A program made the translations under genes and the position numbers. Positions 8,567 through 19,730 of a stretch of 64,000 nucleotides of DNA are shown here, in pieces. Position 1 is the stretch's first letter; each line of letters begins with the position of its first letter. The DNA comes from Streptomyces sp. CGMCC 4.7035 (GTDB lineage Bacteria; Actinomycetota; Actinomycetes; Streptomycetales; Streptomycetaceae): NCBI RefSeq assembly GCF_031583065.1, contig NZ_CP134053.1, forward strand, positions 5,125,001 through 5,189,000, written 5' to 3'. The notes under the pieces are model-generated. The model saw only the letters and a program-made list of their open reading frames with translations. It ran no database searches and was not told the origin of the DNA.

Positions 8567-9753
8567 CGGACGACGTGGCGGTGCTCGGCGCGGGCATGCA
8601 CCCCTGGGGCAAATGGGGACGCAGCTTTGTCGAATACGGCACGGTGGCGGCGCGCGCGGCGCTCGCCGACGCGGGGGTCGACTGGCGGGACGTCGGCTCG
8701 ATCGTGGGCGCGGACACGGTGCGGGGCGGCTATCCGGGGTACGTGGCGGGGGCGACGTTCGCCAGGGCGCTCGGCTGGCAGGGGGCACGGGTCGCGAGTG
8801 TGTACGCGGCGTGCGCGTCGGGGGCCCAGGCGGTCAACGCGGCGCGGACTCAGATCCTTTCGGGACTCGCGGACGTGGTGCTCGTGGTCGGGGCGGACTC
8901 GGCACCCAAGGGGTTCTTCCGACCGGCGGGCGGCGACCGACCCGACGATCCGGACTGGCTGCGGTTCCGGGTCCTTGGGGCGACGAATCCGGCGTACTTC
9001 GGGCTGTACGCGCGCCGGCGAATGGCCGTCCACGGAGATACCGTCGACGACTTCGCCCAGGTCAAGGTGAAGAACGCGGCCTTGGGGGCGCTGAATCCGA
9101 ACGCCCGCTACCGCAAGCGGGTCACCGCCGAGGAGGTGGCCGCCTCCGCGGTCGTGGCCGATCCGCTGCGGCTGCTCGACATCTGCGCGACCTCGGACGG
9201 CGGGGCTGCACTCGTCCTGTCGAGCATGGAGTTCGCACGACGGCACGGGGCGGCGGAGCCGGTGCGGATCCGGGCGCTGTCCACGGTGACGCCGCGCTAT
9301 CCCAACACCGTGCTCGACCTGCCCGACATCGCAACGGACTCGGCGGTCGCGGTGGAGCCGGCCGACGAGACGTTCCGTGCGTCGATCGCGCGCACCGCGT
9401 ACGAGGAGGCGGGTATCGGGCCCGAGGACCTCTCGCTCGCCGAGGTCTACGACCTGTCCACCGCCCTGGAGTTGCAGTGGTACGAGGATCTGGGGCTGTG
9501 CGGGGCGGGCGAGGCGGCGAAGCTGCTGCGGGAAGGAGCCACTTCGCCCGGTGGGCGCATACCCGTCAATGCCAGCGGTGGACTGGCGTCCTTCGGAGAG
9601 GCCGTTCCGGCGCAGGCGATCGCCCAGGTGTGCGAGCTGGCCTGGCAGTTGCGCGGAGCCGCCGGTGACCGGCAGGTGGCGGGGGCGCGGGTGGGCATCT
9701 CCGCGAACCAAGGGCTGTTCGGGCATGGTTCCGCTGTGATCGCGGTGCGATGA
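8563..9753 (+). CDS. Thiolase-fold lipid-transfer-type protein, probably a DUF35-partnered aldolase or acyltransferase
   Basis: A 396-residue thiolase-superfamily protein of the SCPx/lipid-transfer type. The nucleophile position is kept: Cys84 in YAACASG. The two histidines expected of a working thiolase are not: the usual HDCF motif reads YDLS (Tyr296), and the usual GHP motif reads FGEAVPA (Glu346). Ltp2-type retro-aldolases, which work with a DUF35 partner, also depart from the thiolase residues at about these positions. Given the overlapping DUF35 gene, a carbon-carbon lyase or a non-canonical acyltransferase is more likely than a standard thiolase. The start is the ATG overlapping the upstream stop. 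Confidence 0.85.
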   Translation: MTDDVAVLGAGMHPWGKWGRSFVEYGTVAARAALADAGVDWRDVGSIVGADTVRGGYPGYVAGATFARALGWQGARVASVYAACASGAQAVNAARTQILSGLADVVLVVGADSAPKGFFRPAGGDRPDDPDWLRFRVLGATNPAYFGLYARRRMAVHGDTVDDFAQVKVKNAALGALNPNARYRKRVTAEEVAASAVVADPLRLLDICATSDGGAALVLSSMEFARRHGAAEPVRIRALSTVTPRYPNTVLDLPDIATDSAVAVEPADETFRASIARTAYEEAGIGPEDLSLAEVYDLSTALELQWYEDLGLCGAGEAAKLLREGATSPGGRIPVNASGGLASFGEAVPAQAIAQVCELAWQLRGAAGDRQVAGARVGISANQGLFGHGSAVIAVR

Positions 9754-9940
9754 TCCGGCACCGCGCAGCCCCTGTGCGGCCCAGTCGCCGGCCCGGCCGA
9801 GCAGGCCGCCTCGGCCTCCGGACGGCGGTCGCCTCCCGCCCCGCGACCGCCATCGGCACGCTCCGTGATCGGCCGGGAATCCTGTGTGAACAGCTCATGA
9901 ACTGCGCCTCGGCGTGCGCCGGCGGCGTCATCATGCTCCC

Positions 9941-11581
9941 GTGCCCTCCTGGACGGATACTCTCCGCTTCGCCTTCCAGCCGGTGGTCAATCTGACGACC
10001 GGAGGGGTCGCGGCGCTGGAGATACTCGCTCGTCCGGAGACCGGCGACGTCCTCGCGCAGGCCCGCCGAGATCCCGAACTCGACGGGAACGTGGCGGCGT
10101 TGGCAGTCCGTGCGGCGGCTCGGAAAGAGACCCTGCTGCCCCTTCACGTCAACGTGTTCGCCGCGACCCTCGCCGATCTCGGAGGGCTCGCCGCGCTGCG
10201 GGATGCCGTGCGCTCGGCGGGGCGGCTGCCGTGGGAGGTGACCGTCGACGTCGGCCCGCCGTACACGCACGTGCCGCATCAGGCGCTGCTGGAAGCCGTC
10301 GCCGTACTGCGCGGCGAGGGCTTCCGGGTCTGCGCGGATGGCGTCGGCGACGGCGACGTACCGCTGCGGCTGCTCACGGACCTGGCGCCGGACCTGATGA
10401 AGCTCGACGTGTCCCTGCTGACACGGCCGTCCGCGGTGCGGGCCATGCGGACGCTGTGCGAGCAGTTGGGCGCGCTGCTGTCCGTCGAGGGTGTGGAGAC
10501 CGAGTCGCAGTGCGCCGCCGCGCGGGTGGCGGGGGCGCAGTTGGCGCAGGGCGACCTGTTCGCGCCGCCGTCCCGGCTGCCCGTGGTGGACGTATACGTT
10601 CCGACGCCGCCCCCTTCCGTGGTGGCGACGCCGCGCACCGGGCCGTCGGTGCGGCAGTTCGTACGGCCCGGCGCACTGCTGCCCGCCACGGCCTCGGCCG
10701 GGCAGGTACGGGCGCTGCTCACCGGGTCGCCCGAGGTGTCCGGAGTGCTGCTGGTGGACCCGGCCGGGGTGCCGGTCCGTTCGGTGCATCGCTCACGGTT
10801 CCTGCTGTCGCTGTCGGGACGCTACGGGCATGCGCTGTACGCCGACCGGCCGGCCTGGAAGCTCGGTGACCCGCCGCGTACGGTCGGAATCGACGCCACC
10901 GCCTGGGAGGTGCTCGACGTGGTGGCGGACGGCCGGCAGGACCGCGCCTCCGACGACGTGGCGGTGGTCGACCGCGACAGGCGGTGCGTGGGGATCGTAC
11001 GGCTCGCGGATCTCGTACGGGCGCTGGCCGAGAGCCGGGTCGAGGAGGCGGCGGGACTCAATCCGCTGACGCGGCTGCCCGGCTCGGACGCGATCACCGG
11101 TGAGGTGGACCGACGGATCGCGGACGGGCGGATGTTCGCGCTGAGCTGGCTGGACGTCGACCACTTCAAGCAGGTCAACGACGGGGCGGGGTTCGCGGCG
11201 GGCGACGAGCTGATCCGGGCGGTGGGACGGGCGTTGCAGGGCGCCGCGTCCGGCAGCATGCGTGTGGGGCACATCGGCGGGGACGACTTCCTGGTGCTGG
11301 CGGATCCGGACGGCCTCGATCCGCTGGCCACCTCGGTGCTGGACGCGCCCTGGTCGGCCGGCGGGCGCACCGTCACGCTGTCCCTGGCCACGATCCTGTG
11401 CGCACCGGGAAGCGTGGCGGACCACCGGCAGGCGGCCGCTTGCCTCGCGCCCCTCAAGCAGGCCGCGAAGGCGCTGACCGGGGCGAGTTGGGTGCTGGGC
11501 CGGGCGGGGCTGCCGGGCCATGAGATCCGTCGCGGCTCCGCGGCGGCACCGGCCCAGGCGGGCGGGCCGGTGCGGGGCTGA
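9941..11581 (+). CDS. EAL-CBS-GGDEF protein with degenerate c-di-GMP motifs
   Basis: A 546-residue protein with an N-terminal EAL domain (residues 1-215), a CBS-like pair (about 235-375) and a C-terminal GGDEF-like domain (about 380-530). The EAL signature is EILAR, which fits ExLxR, and MKLD, VEGVE and QGDLF are kept, but the metal-binding DD of DDFG is replaced by CADGVGDG. The GGDEF motif reads GGDDF. Catalysis by both domains is therefore doubtful; a sensory or binding role is plausible. By synteny it matches the S. coelicolor protein I recall as SCO1397. The start is uncertain: GTG at 9941 begins PSWTDTLRF, and GTG at 9914 is an alternative; neither has a strong ribosome binding site. 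No transmembrane segment. Confidence 0.85.
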   Translation: MPSWTDTLRFAFQPVVNLTTGGVAALEILARPETGDVLAQARRDPELDGNVAALAVRAAARKETLLPLHVNVFAATLADLGGLAALRDAVRSAGRLPWEVTVDVGPPYTHVPHQALLEAVAVLRGEGFRVCADGVGDGDVPLRLLTDLAPDLMKLDVSLLTRPSAVRAMRTLCEQLGALLSVEGVETESQCAAARVAGAQLAQGDLFAPPSRLPVVDVYVPTPPPSVVATPRTGPSVRQFVRPGALLPATASAGQVRALLTGSPEVSGVLLVDPAGVPVRSVHRSRFLLSLSGRYGHALYADRPAWKLGDPPRTVGIDATAWEVLDVVADGRQDRASDDVAVVDRDRRCVGIVRLADLVRALAESRVEEAAGLNPLTRLPGSDAITGEVDRRIADGRMFALSWLDVDHFKQVNDGAGFAAGDELIRAVGRALQGAASGSMRVGHIGGDDFLVLADPDGLDPLATSVLDAPWSAGGRTVTLSLATILCAPGSVADHRQAAACLAPLKQAAKALTGASWVLGRAGLPGHEIRRGSAAAPAQAGGPVRG

Positions 11582-12041
11582 GATCCGCGCGCTGGTTCGT
11601 CAGGGAGCCGCCCGGGCACCCGAGCCCGTCCCGCGCCGAGATCCGCCGCGGCTGGGAAGCGGCAGCCGGCCCGCCACCCGAGCCGCAGCGAGGCCAAGTC
11701 CTCCTGGGCCCGGCAGCGGCACCCGATCAGTGGCGCCTTCACAGCCCGTCCCAACCGTTGTCGTCCCCGACCTTGACGCTCTCTGGGCGCAGGGGAAAAC
11801 TTCCGGATGTCAGTCGGCATCGCCGTATTCGGGCGTATTCAGATGGCGCGCCCCTCCGGCCCACGCCAGCAGGTCGGGCCGTCCCCCACGGGCGATTCCA
11901 CTGGACAGGCACGCTCGTCACGGACGCCGGGTGGGGCGCGGGATCTTCCCTGCCTTCGGCTGAAGTCGCCAAGGGAAACGCACCCTGCACGGAGGACGGA
12001 CACGGGGCGGGACCGCCCCGGGCGAGGGCCTAGGAGCCGCC
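11582..12041. other. Intergenic region upstream of glpF
   Basis: 460 bp without a convincing gene. It must carry the glpFK promoter. TTGACG at 11773-11778 followed 17 bp later by AAAACT is the only -35/-10-like pair noticed, and it is weak. Two direct CGTATTC repeats 10 bp apart (about 11825-11842) lie downstream and could bind a regulator. The first half is low-complexity GC-rich sequence after the EAL gene, including a repeated GAGATCCG motif. Confidence 0.4.
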
Positions 12042-12800
12042 ATGACCCATGGAAGCATCTTCGTCGGCGAGTTGATCGGAACGGCCATACTCATCCTGTT
12101 CGGCGCCGGTGTCTGCGCCGCCGTCACCCTCAACTACTCCAAGGCCAAGGGCGCGGGCTGGATCGTCATCGCCTTCGGCTGGGGCTTCGGCGTCCTGGCG
12201 GGCGCGTACACCGCCGCCCCGAAGTCCGGCGGGCACCTCAACCCCGCGGTGACCATCGGCCTCGCCATCGCCGACATCACCAAGTGGGGCGACGTCCCGT
12301 ACTACCTGCTGGGCCAGATGGCGGGCGCGATCCTCGGTGCCGTCCTGACCTGGCTGCTCTACTTCGCGCAGTTCCAGGCCAACGCCGAGGAGGACAAGGC
12401 CCTGCCCACGCTCGGGATCTTCTCCACCGCCCCGGAGATCCGCAATCCGGTCGCCAACCTGATCACCGAGATCATCGCGACCGTCGGCCTGGTGCTGCCC
12501 ATCCTGTTCTTCGGCAAGAACCTCGGCACCGGCATCGGCCCGATCCCGGGTACGACGGCGTACGGGTCGGGTATCGGAATCCTGCTCGTCGCCCTGCTCG
12601 TCGTGGGCATCGGCCTCTCCCTCGGCGGGCCCACCGGATACGCGATCAACCCGGCCCGTGACCTGGGCCCACGCATCACCCACGCCCTGCTACCCATTCC
12701 CAACAAGGGGACCTCGGACTGGGGTTACGCCTGGATACCAGTGGTGGGACCGCTGATCGGCGGGGCGCTGTCAGCGCTTGTGTACAAAGCAGCCTTCTGA
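12042..12800 (+). CDS. glpF: Glycerol uptake facilitator (MIP/aquaglyceroporin)
   Basis: A 252-residue inner-membrane channel for glycerol. It has six hydrophobic segments and the two half-helix signatures of the family: [11 protein letters not shown] (residues about 65-75) and [10 protein letters not shown] (about 200-210). The Asp after the second NPAR favours a glycerol facilitator over a water-only aquaporin. The start has AGGAGCCGCC directly in front. glpK follows after 21 bp, so both are co-transcribed and glycerol entering here is trapped by phosphorylation. No GylR-type IclR regulator and no glpD are adjacent, unlike the main gyl operon known in Streptomyces, so this may be a second copy. 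Confidence 0.95.
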   Translation: MTHGSIFVGELIGTAILILFGAGVCAAVTLNYSKAKGAGWIVIAFGWGFGVLAGAYTAAPKSGGHLNPAVTIGLAIADITKWGDVPYYLLGQMAGAILGAVLTWLLYFAQFQANAEEDKALPTLGIFSTAPEIRNPVANLITEIIATVGLVLPILFFGKNLGTGIGPIPGTTAYGSGIGILLVALLVVGIGLSLGGPTGYAINPARDLGPRITHALLPIPNKGTSDWGYAWIPVVGPLIGGALSALVYKAAF

Positions 12801-12821
12801 CCCTTTGACGAAGGGGACGTC

Positions 12822-14339
<1,518 letters not shown>

Positions 14340-14394
14340 GAAACGCGCTCCACGCGCGCGTGTGCCCCGTGTGAGGCACGGGCGCGTGCACGGC

Positions 14395-14432
14395 TGCGGC
14401 TCGTACCCCGGTCGGCGGGGGTACGAGCCGCA
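14395..14432. terminator. Bidirectional terminator between glpK and cvnD
   Basis: Perfect 15-bp stem TGCGGCTCGTACCCC / GGGGTACGAGCCGCA around an 8-nt loop, midway between the convergent glpK and CvnD-type genes. Confidence 0.85.
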
Positions 14433-14449
14433 CGTGCGCCTCCACGGGA

Positions 14450-15055
14450 TCAGGTGGTGACGCTCTCCCGGCGGTCGGCCGCGTGCGCCATGGCGTGCCG
14501 GACGACCTCGATCAGCACCTTCTTGGCCGACTCGCGCTCGCGGGCGTCACAGAGGACGACCGGCACGCCGTCGTCGAGGTCGAGAGCCCGCCGCACGGCA
14601 TCAGCGGGGTACCGGGCCGCGCCCTCGAAGCAGTTGACGGCGATGACGAACGGGATGAAGCGTCGCTCGAAGTAGTCGACCGCGGCGAAGCAGTCCTCCA
14701 GGCGACGGGTGTCCGCGAGGACGACAGCGCCCAGGGCGCCGGAGGCCAGTTCGTCCCACAGGAACCAGAAGCGGTCCTGGCCGGGTGTCCCGAAGAGGTA
14801 CAGCACCAGGTCCTCGCGGACGGAGATGCGCCCGAAGTCCATGGCGACGGTGGTGGTGTGCTTGCCCTCCACCCCACTGGTGTCGTCCACCGGCAGGCCC
14901 GCCTCGGTGAGTACCTCCTCGGTGCGCAGCGGCCTGATTTCGCTGACCGCGCCGACGAGCGTCGTCTTGCCCACGCCGAAACCGCCGGCCACGAGGATCT
15001 TGAGGGTGACGGGCTCGACCGGAGGCTTGCCGCGCTCACTGCGCCCGAAGATCAT
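14450..15055 (-). CDS. cvnD: Conservon GTPase-like protein CvnD
   Basis: A 201-residue small-GTPase-like protein, the last member of a Streptomyces conservon, where it works with a sensor-kinase-like protein (CvnA), a Roadblock protein (CvnB) and a DUF742 protein (CvnC) at the membrane. Motifs are the P-loop GGFGVGKTT near residue 20, a switch-II-like [10 protein letters not shown] near residue 80, and VNCFE in place of NKxD. The start [10 protein letters not shown] has AGGAGAAGAG in front. It overlaps the end of the hydantoinase gene by 20 bp, so it is translated from that gene's mRNA instead of following cvnC directly, which is unusual. The Cvn number is not assigned. Confidence 0.93.
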   Translation of the reverse strand: MIFGRSERGKPPVEPVTLKILVAGGFGVGKTTLVGAVSEIRPLRTEEVLTEAGLPVDDTSGVEGKHTTTVAMDFGRISVREDLVLYLFGTPGQDRFWFLWDELASGALGAVVLADTRRLEDCFAAVDYFERRFIPFVIAVNCFEGAARYPADAVRRALDLDDGVPVVLCDARERESAKKVLIEVVRHAMAHAADRRESVTT

Positions 15056-18000
15056 CGTTCTCTTCTCCTGCTTGATGGGAATCGGTCGGCGGCGGTCCGT
15101 AGCCTCCGCCGCCGGGGGTTTCGACGAGCAGTACGTCGCCGGGTCCGACATCTGCCGAATCACTGCCCTCGAGATGCAGCACGGTCCCGTCCGCGCGCTC
15201 CACGCGGTTGGCGCCGAGCGCCCCGGGCTCGCCGCCCGCCATACCGTAGGGCGGGACCCTCCGGTGCTGGGAGAGCGTGGAGACGGTCATGGGCTCCTGG
15301 AAGCGAATACGGCGCACGGCGCCGTCCCCGCCGCGCCAACGGCCGGCACCTCCGCTGCCGTACCGTACCGCGAACTCGTCGAGCAGGACCGGCAGACGCC
15401 ATTCGAGGACTTCGGGGTCGGTCAGGCGCGAGTTGGTCATGTGCGTCTGCACGACGGGCGCACCCGGGAAGCCGTCACCCGCGCCGGAGCCGGAGGCCAC
15501 GGTCTCGTAGTACTGGTACCGGTCGTTGCCGAAGCTGACGTTGTTCATGGTGCCGGAGCCCTCGGCCTGCACACCGAGAGCCGCGTACAGGGCGCCGGTG
15601 ATGGCCTGTGATGTCTCGACGTTTCCGGCGACGACGGCGGCCGGCGGCTCCGGCGCGAGCATGGAGCCGGGCGGCACGACGATGTCGAGGGGACGCAGAC
15701 AGCCGTCGTTGAGGGGGATGTCGTCGGCGACGAGAGTGCGGAAGACATACAGGACGGCGGCGTTGACGACGGAGAAGGGAGCGTTGAAATTGGTGGCCAG
15801 CTGCGGGGACGTGCCGGTGAAGTCGACGGTCGCGCGACGGTTCTCCCGGTCCACGCGCACACGGACGCGGATGACGGCGCCGGAGTCGGTCTCGTAGGCG
15901 TACTCGCCGTCGTCGAGGGCGTCGATGACGCGGCGGACCGCTTCCTCCGCATTGTCCTGGACGTGCTTCATATATGCCTGGACGACGTCGAGCCCGAAGT
16001 TCTCGATCATGTGGCCGACTTCGTCGACGCCCTTCCGGTTGGCGGCGATCTGGGCGCGCAGGTCGGCGAGGTTGGTCTTCGGGTTGCGCGACGGGTAAGG
16101 CGCCTCGGCGAGCAGACGGAATGTCTCCTCCTCGCGGAAGCGGCCGTTCTCGGCCAGCAGCCAGTTGTCGAACAGGACCCCCTCTTCCTCGATGGTCCGG
16201 CTGTGCGCGGGCATGGACCCGGGCGCGATGCCGCCGATCTCCGCGTGGTGACCGCGGGAGGCGACGTAGAAGAGGATCCGCTCACCCTCCGTGTCGAAGA
16301 CCGGGGTGATGACGGTGACGTCGGGCAGATGGGTGCCGCCGTGGTACGGGTCGTTGACCGCGTAGGTGTCGCCGGGGCGCATGCTGTCGGCGCGCCGCCG
16401 GATGACCTCTTTGACGCTGGTGCCCATGGAGCCCAGGTGCACGGGGATATGGGGGGCGTTGGCGACCAGGTTGCCCTCGGGGTCGAAGAGGGCGCAGGAG
16501 AAGTCGAGGCGTTCCTTGATGTTGACGGACTGGGCGGTGGACTCCAGCCGGGCGCCCATCTGTTCGGCGATGGACATGAACAGGTTGTTGAAGACCTCCA
16601 GCAGAACCGGGTCGGCTTTTGTGTCGAGGTCGGAACTCTCCGTAATCGCCACGCGTTCCATGACCAGATGCCCGTCGTCGGTCGCCGCGGCCCGCCAGCC
16701 GTCGTCGACGACGGTCGTCGCACTGGCCTCCGTGATGATCGCGGGGCCGGTGACGCTTTCGCCGGGGGGCAGGTGCTCCCGGCGGTGGAGAGGTACGTCG
16801 CGCCAGGCGCCGCCCGTGTGGAGGCGGACGGTCTCGGGGGCGGCGGAGCGGCCTTCGTACGGGGCGAGGGCGGAGAGATCGGGGGGTTGGGTGATGCCGG
16901 TGGCTTCCACGGAGAGGGCTTCGACGACGATCGGGCGGTCGAGCGTGAAGGAGTACGTGGCGCGATGACGTTCTTCGAAGGAGTGCCTCATCGTGTCGGG
17001 CTCGGTCAGCTCGACGGTGAGGGTGGTGTCGGTGCCGTCGTAGCGCAGCTGGGCCCGGCGGGTGACGCGGATGCGGTCCTCGGGCACGTCCTCCGCGAGG
17101 AGTTCGCCGCGGGCGGCGCTCTCCAGGTCGTCGGCGGTCTTGCGGACGCCGGGCATCGAGGTGGGATCCAGGGGTGCCTCGACGGACTGTTCACGCATGG
17201 CCGTGGTGTCGGCGAGCCCGATGCCGAGCGCGGAGAGCACACCGGCCATGGGTGGTACGAGGACGGTGCGGATGCCCAGGGAGTCCGCCACCATGCACGC
17301 GTGCTGACCGCCTGCTCCACCGAAGGTGGTGAGCGCGTAGCGGGTGACGTCGTGGCCCTTCTGGACCGAGATCCGCTTGACGGCGTTGGCGATGTTGGCG
17401 ACGGCGATCTGCAGGTAGCCCTCGGCGACCTGTTCGGGGGTGCGGTCGTCGCCCGTCCGCTCGCGGATCTGGTCCGCGAGCGCGGCGAACCGCTCGTGGA
17501 CGAGCGCGTCGTCCAGGGGCTGGTCGCCGTCCGGGCCGAACACCCTGGGGAAGTGCGCGGGTTGGATGCGGCCGAGCATCACGTTGGCATCGGTGACGGC
17601 AAGCGGGCCGCCGCCCCGGTAGCAGGCGGGCCCCGGGTCCGCGCCCGCCGAGTCCGGCCCTACGCGGTAGCGGGACCCGTCGAAGTGGAGGATCGAGCCG
17701 CCGCCCGCCGCGACCGTGTGGATGTCGAGCATGGGCGCCCGCAGCCGGACTCCGGCGATCAGGGTGGTGAAGACGCGTTCGTACTCACCGGTGAAGTGCG
17801 AGACATCCGTGGAGGTGCCGCCCATGTCGAAGCCGATGACGCGGTCGAAGCCGGCGAGCTGCGACATCCGGGCCATGCCGACGATGCCGCCCGCGGGCCC
17901 GGACAGGATGGCGTCCTTGCCGCGGAACTGTCCGGCCTCGGCGAGCCCGCCGTTGGACTGCATGAACATCAGCCGTACGCCTTCGAGTTCGTCGGCGATG

Positions 18001-18653
18001 TGCTGGACGTAGCGGCGCAGGACGGGCGAGAGGTAGGCGTCGACGACGGCGGTGTCGCCGCGCGGGACCAGTTTCATCAGAGGGCTGACCTCGCTGGAGA
18101 GCGAGATCTGCGGGAAGCCGGTGCGGGCGGCCAGCTCGCCGATGGCGCACTCGTGGGCGGGGTGGAGATGGCTGTGCATGCAGACCACGGCGAGCGCGCG
18201 GATCCCGTCGTCGTACGCCTCGTGCAGCGGCCCGGCCAGTGCCTCCAGATCGGGGGCGCGCAGCACGGTGCCGTCGGCGGCGACGCGTTCGTCGACCTCG
18301 ACGACCCGCTCGTACAGCAGCTCGGGCAGTTCGATGGCACGGGCGAAGATGCTCGGGCGGTTCTGGTAGGCGATGCGCAGGGCGTCGCGGAAGCCACGGG
18401 TGACGACCAGGAGGGTGCGCTCACCCTTGCGTTCGAGGAGGGCGTTGGTGGCGACGGTGGTGCCCATGCGGACGGCGTCGATGGGACCCGCGTCGTCGAG
18501 GAGTTCGCGTACGCCCGCGACGGCCGCGTCGGCGTACCGGTGGGGGTTGTCCGACAGCAGCTTGTGCGTGAGCAGGCGGCCGTCGGGGCGGCGCGCGACG
18601 ATGTCGGTGAAGGTGCCGCCGCGGTCGACCCAGAACTGCCAGCCCGTGGTCAC
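15036..18653 (-). CDS. Fused hydantoinase A/B - ATP-dependent 5-oxoprolinase family protein
   Basis: A 1205-residue fusion of the HyuA (residues 1 to about 690) and HyuB (about 700 to 1190) domains, as in eukaryotic 5-oxoprolinase and some N-methylhydantoinases. It should open a 5-oxoproline or hydantoin ring using ATP in the cytoplasm. HyuA shows the actin-like phosphate loop [10 protein letters not shown] at residue 11 and [12 protein letters not shown] near 280. HyuB shows [32 protein letters not shown] and the C-terminal [18 protein letters not shown] start behind GGAGAGACGGAC. The gene sits between cvnC and cvnD, separated from cvnC by 231 bp with hairpins and overlapping cvnD by 20 bp. 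The substrate (5-oxoproline or a hydantoin) cannot be decided from sequence. Confidence 0.92.
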   Translation of the reverse strand: MTTGWQFWVDRGGTFTDIVARRPDGRLLTHKLLSDNPHRYADAAVAGVRELLDDAGPIDAVRMGTTVATNALLERKGERTLLVVTRGFRDALRIAYQNRPSIFARAIELPELLYERVVEVDERVAADGTVLRAPDLEALAGPLHEAYDDGIRALAVVCMHSHLHPAHECAIGELAARTGFPQISLSSEVSPLMKLVPRGDTAVVDAYLSPVLRRYVQHIADELEGVRLMFMQSNGGLAEAGQFRGKDAILSGPAGGIVGMARMSQLAGFDRVIGFDMGGTSTDVSHFTGEYERVFTTLIAGVRLRAPMLDIHTVAAGGGSILHFDGSRYRVGPDSAGADPGPACYRGGGPLAVTDANVMLGRIQPAHFPRVFGPDGDQPLDDALVHERFAALADQIRERTGDDRTPEQVAEGYLQIAVANIANAVKRISVQKGHDVTRYALTTFGGAGGQHACMVADSLGIRTVLVPPMAGVLSALGIGLADTTAMREQSVEAPLDPTSMPGVRKTADDLESAARGELLAEDVPEDRIRVTRRAQLRYDGTDTTLTVELTEPDTMRHSFEERHRATYSFTLDRPIVVEALSVEATGITQPPDLSALAPYEGRSAAPETVRLHTGGAWRDVPLHRREHLPPGESVTGPAIITEASATTVVDDGWRAAATDDGHLVMERVAITESSDLDTKADPVLLEVFNNLFMSIAEQMGARLESTAQSVNIKERLDFSCALFDPEGNLVANAPHIPVHLGSMGTSVKEVIRRRADSMRPGDTYAVNDPYHGGTHLPDVTVITPVFDTEGERILFYVASRGHHAEIGGIAPGSMPAHSRTIEEEGVLFDNWLLAENGRFREEETFRLLAEAPYPSRNPKTNLADLRAQIAANRKGVDEVGHMIENFGLDVVQAYMKHVQDNAEEAVRRVIDALDDGEYAYETDSGAVIRVRVRVDRENRRATVDFTGTSPQLATNFNAPFSVVNAAVLYVFRTLVADDIPLNDGCLRPLDIVVPPGSMLAPEPPAAVVAGNVETSQAITGALYAALGVQAEGSGTMNNVSFGNDRYQYYETVASGSGAGDGFPGAPVVQTHMTNSRLTDPEVLEWRLPVLLDEFAVRYGSGGAGRWRGGDGAVRRIRFQEPMTVSTLSQHRRVPPYGMAGGEPGALGANRVERADGTVLHLEGSDSADVGPGDVLLVETPGGGGYGPPPTDSHQAGEENDDLRAQ

Positions 18654-18813
18654 GTCCGTCTCTCCGATCGCGCTGCTCGGAACCGTGTCCGCAGGGTGCT
18701 CGGCCCGCTGCGGTTGGTCGTCGACGATCGGTCAGATCATAACGGGAGGGACGTCTCGGCGCCGGTCCGCGCGCGGGCGGGTTCGGCGTTGCCCGCTCGT
18801 GCACGAGGGTGCC

Positions 18814-18864
18814 CCGGACCTCCGGTCCGGCTCCTCCGCGAACGCCTCGCGGCGCTCGCGGAGG
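18814..18864 (-). terminator. Two hairpins between cvnC and the hydantoinase gene
   Basis: CCGGACC-TCC-GGTCCGG (18814-18830) is followed closely by CCTCCGCGA / TCGCGGAGG (18833-18864). They lie just after the cvnC stop in the transcribed direction and could end the cvnABC message before the hydantoinase-cvnD unit. Confidence 0.5.
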
Positions 18865-18884
18865 GCCGTCGGTCGAACCACCCC

Positions 18885-19280
18885 TCACAGGGCCCGCAGG
18901 CCGCTGATGACGTCGCGCAGGATGCTCTCGTCCACCAGCTCGGCGGGCGGCACGGGACGCGACACATGCACCAGTTCCTCGTCCACGAGGTCGCCGACGA
19001 GGACGCGCACCACGCCGACGGGCAGATCGAGTTCTGCGGCGAGTTCGGCGACCGACTGGGGGGTGTCACGGCACAGCTCGACGATGCCCACGTGCTCCGG
19101 GGACAGCGACGGGTCCGCCTCCGGGTCGTCCACGTCCGCTTCCGTGACGACCACCGCGATCAGGTCGAGGCGGTGCTGGAACGCATGGGTGGTGCGGCCT
19201 CGCGTCATGGCGTACGGACGGACCACCGGTCCGGCCTCGTCGTCGAACCAGTGGCTGCTTCCCTGACCGTCTCCGCTCAT
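18885..19280 (-). CDS. cvnC: Conservon DUF742 protein CvnC
   Basis: A 131-residue DUF742 protein. The middle (residues about 60-110) reads as a winged helix: SVAELAAELDLPVGVVRVLVGDL is the recognisable core, and RPYAMTRGRT near residue 20 is the usual N-terminal motif. In conservons CvnC associates with CvnB, CvnD and the kinase-like CvnA. It starts 9 bp after the cvnB stop. Downstream, where cvnD would normally follow, come two hairpins and the hydantoinase gene. Confidence 0.92.
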   Translation of the reverse strand: MSGDGQGSSHWFDDEAGPVVRPYAMTRGRTTHAFQHRLDLIAVVVTEADVDDPEADPSLSPEHVGIVELCRDTPQSVAELAAELDLPVGVVRVLVGDLVDEELVHVSRPVPPAELVDESILRDVISGLRAL

Positions 19281-19289
19281 GCCATCCCA

Positions 19290-19730
19290 CTACCCGCCCG
19301 CGGGCAGATCGGTGCGCGGAGCGGACCCCAGATGTACGCCGACCCGCTTGACCAGCAGCGTCATCTCGTACGCGACCTGCCCGACATCGGATTCGGCGTC
19401 CGCCAGGACGGCGAGGCAACTGCCGTCGCCGGCGGCCGTGACGAACAGGAAGGCCTCGTCGAGTTCGACGATGGTCTGGCGGACGCCGCCCGCGTCGAAG
19501 TGCCGGCCGACGCCCTTGGCGAGGCTGTGGAATCCGGAGGCGACCGCGGCCAGGTGCTCGCTGTCCTCCCGGCTCAGCTCCTTGGAGACCCCTGTGGGCA
19601 GGCCGTCGCTGGAGAGCACGAGCGCCTTGCGGATGCTGGCGACGCGCTCCACCAGGTCGTCCAGGAGCCAGTTCAGCTCTCCCGACGCCTTGCTGCTCAC
19701 GATGGATCCTGCGGCCTTCGGTGCGGTCAT
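19290..19730 (-). CDS. cvnB: Conservon Roadblock/LC7 protein CvnB
   Basis: A 146-residue Roadblock/LC7-family protein (MglB-like), expected to dimerise and to modulate the CvnD GTPase-like protein. The core reads LNWLLDDLVERVASIRKALV at residue 19, then LVLSSDGLPTG and the second half with FLFVTAAGDGSCLAVL. The start overlaps the end of cvnA by four bases (ATGA), so translation is coupled to the kinase. Confidence 0.94.
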   Translation of the reverse strand: MTAPKAAGSIVSSKASGELNWLLDDLVERVASIRKALVLSSDGLPTGVSKELSREDSEHLAAVASGFHSLAKGVGRHFDAGGVRQTIVELDEAFLFVTAAGDGSCLAVLADAESDVGQVAYEMTLLVKRVGVHLGSAPRTDLPAGG

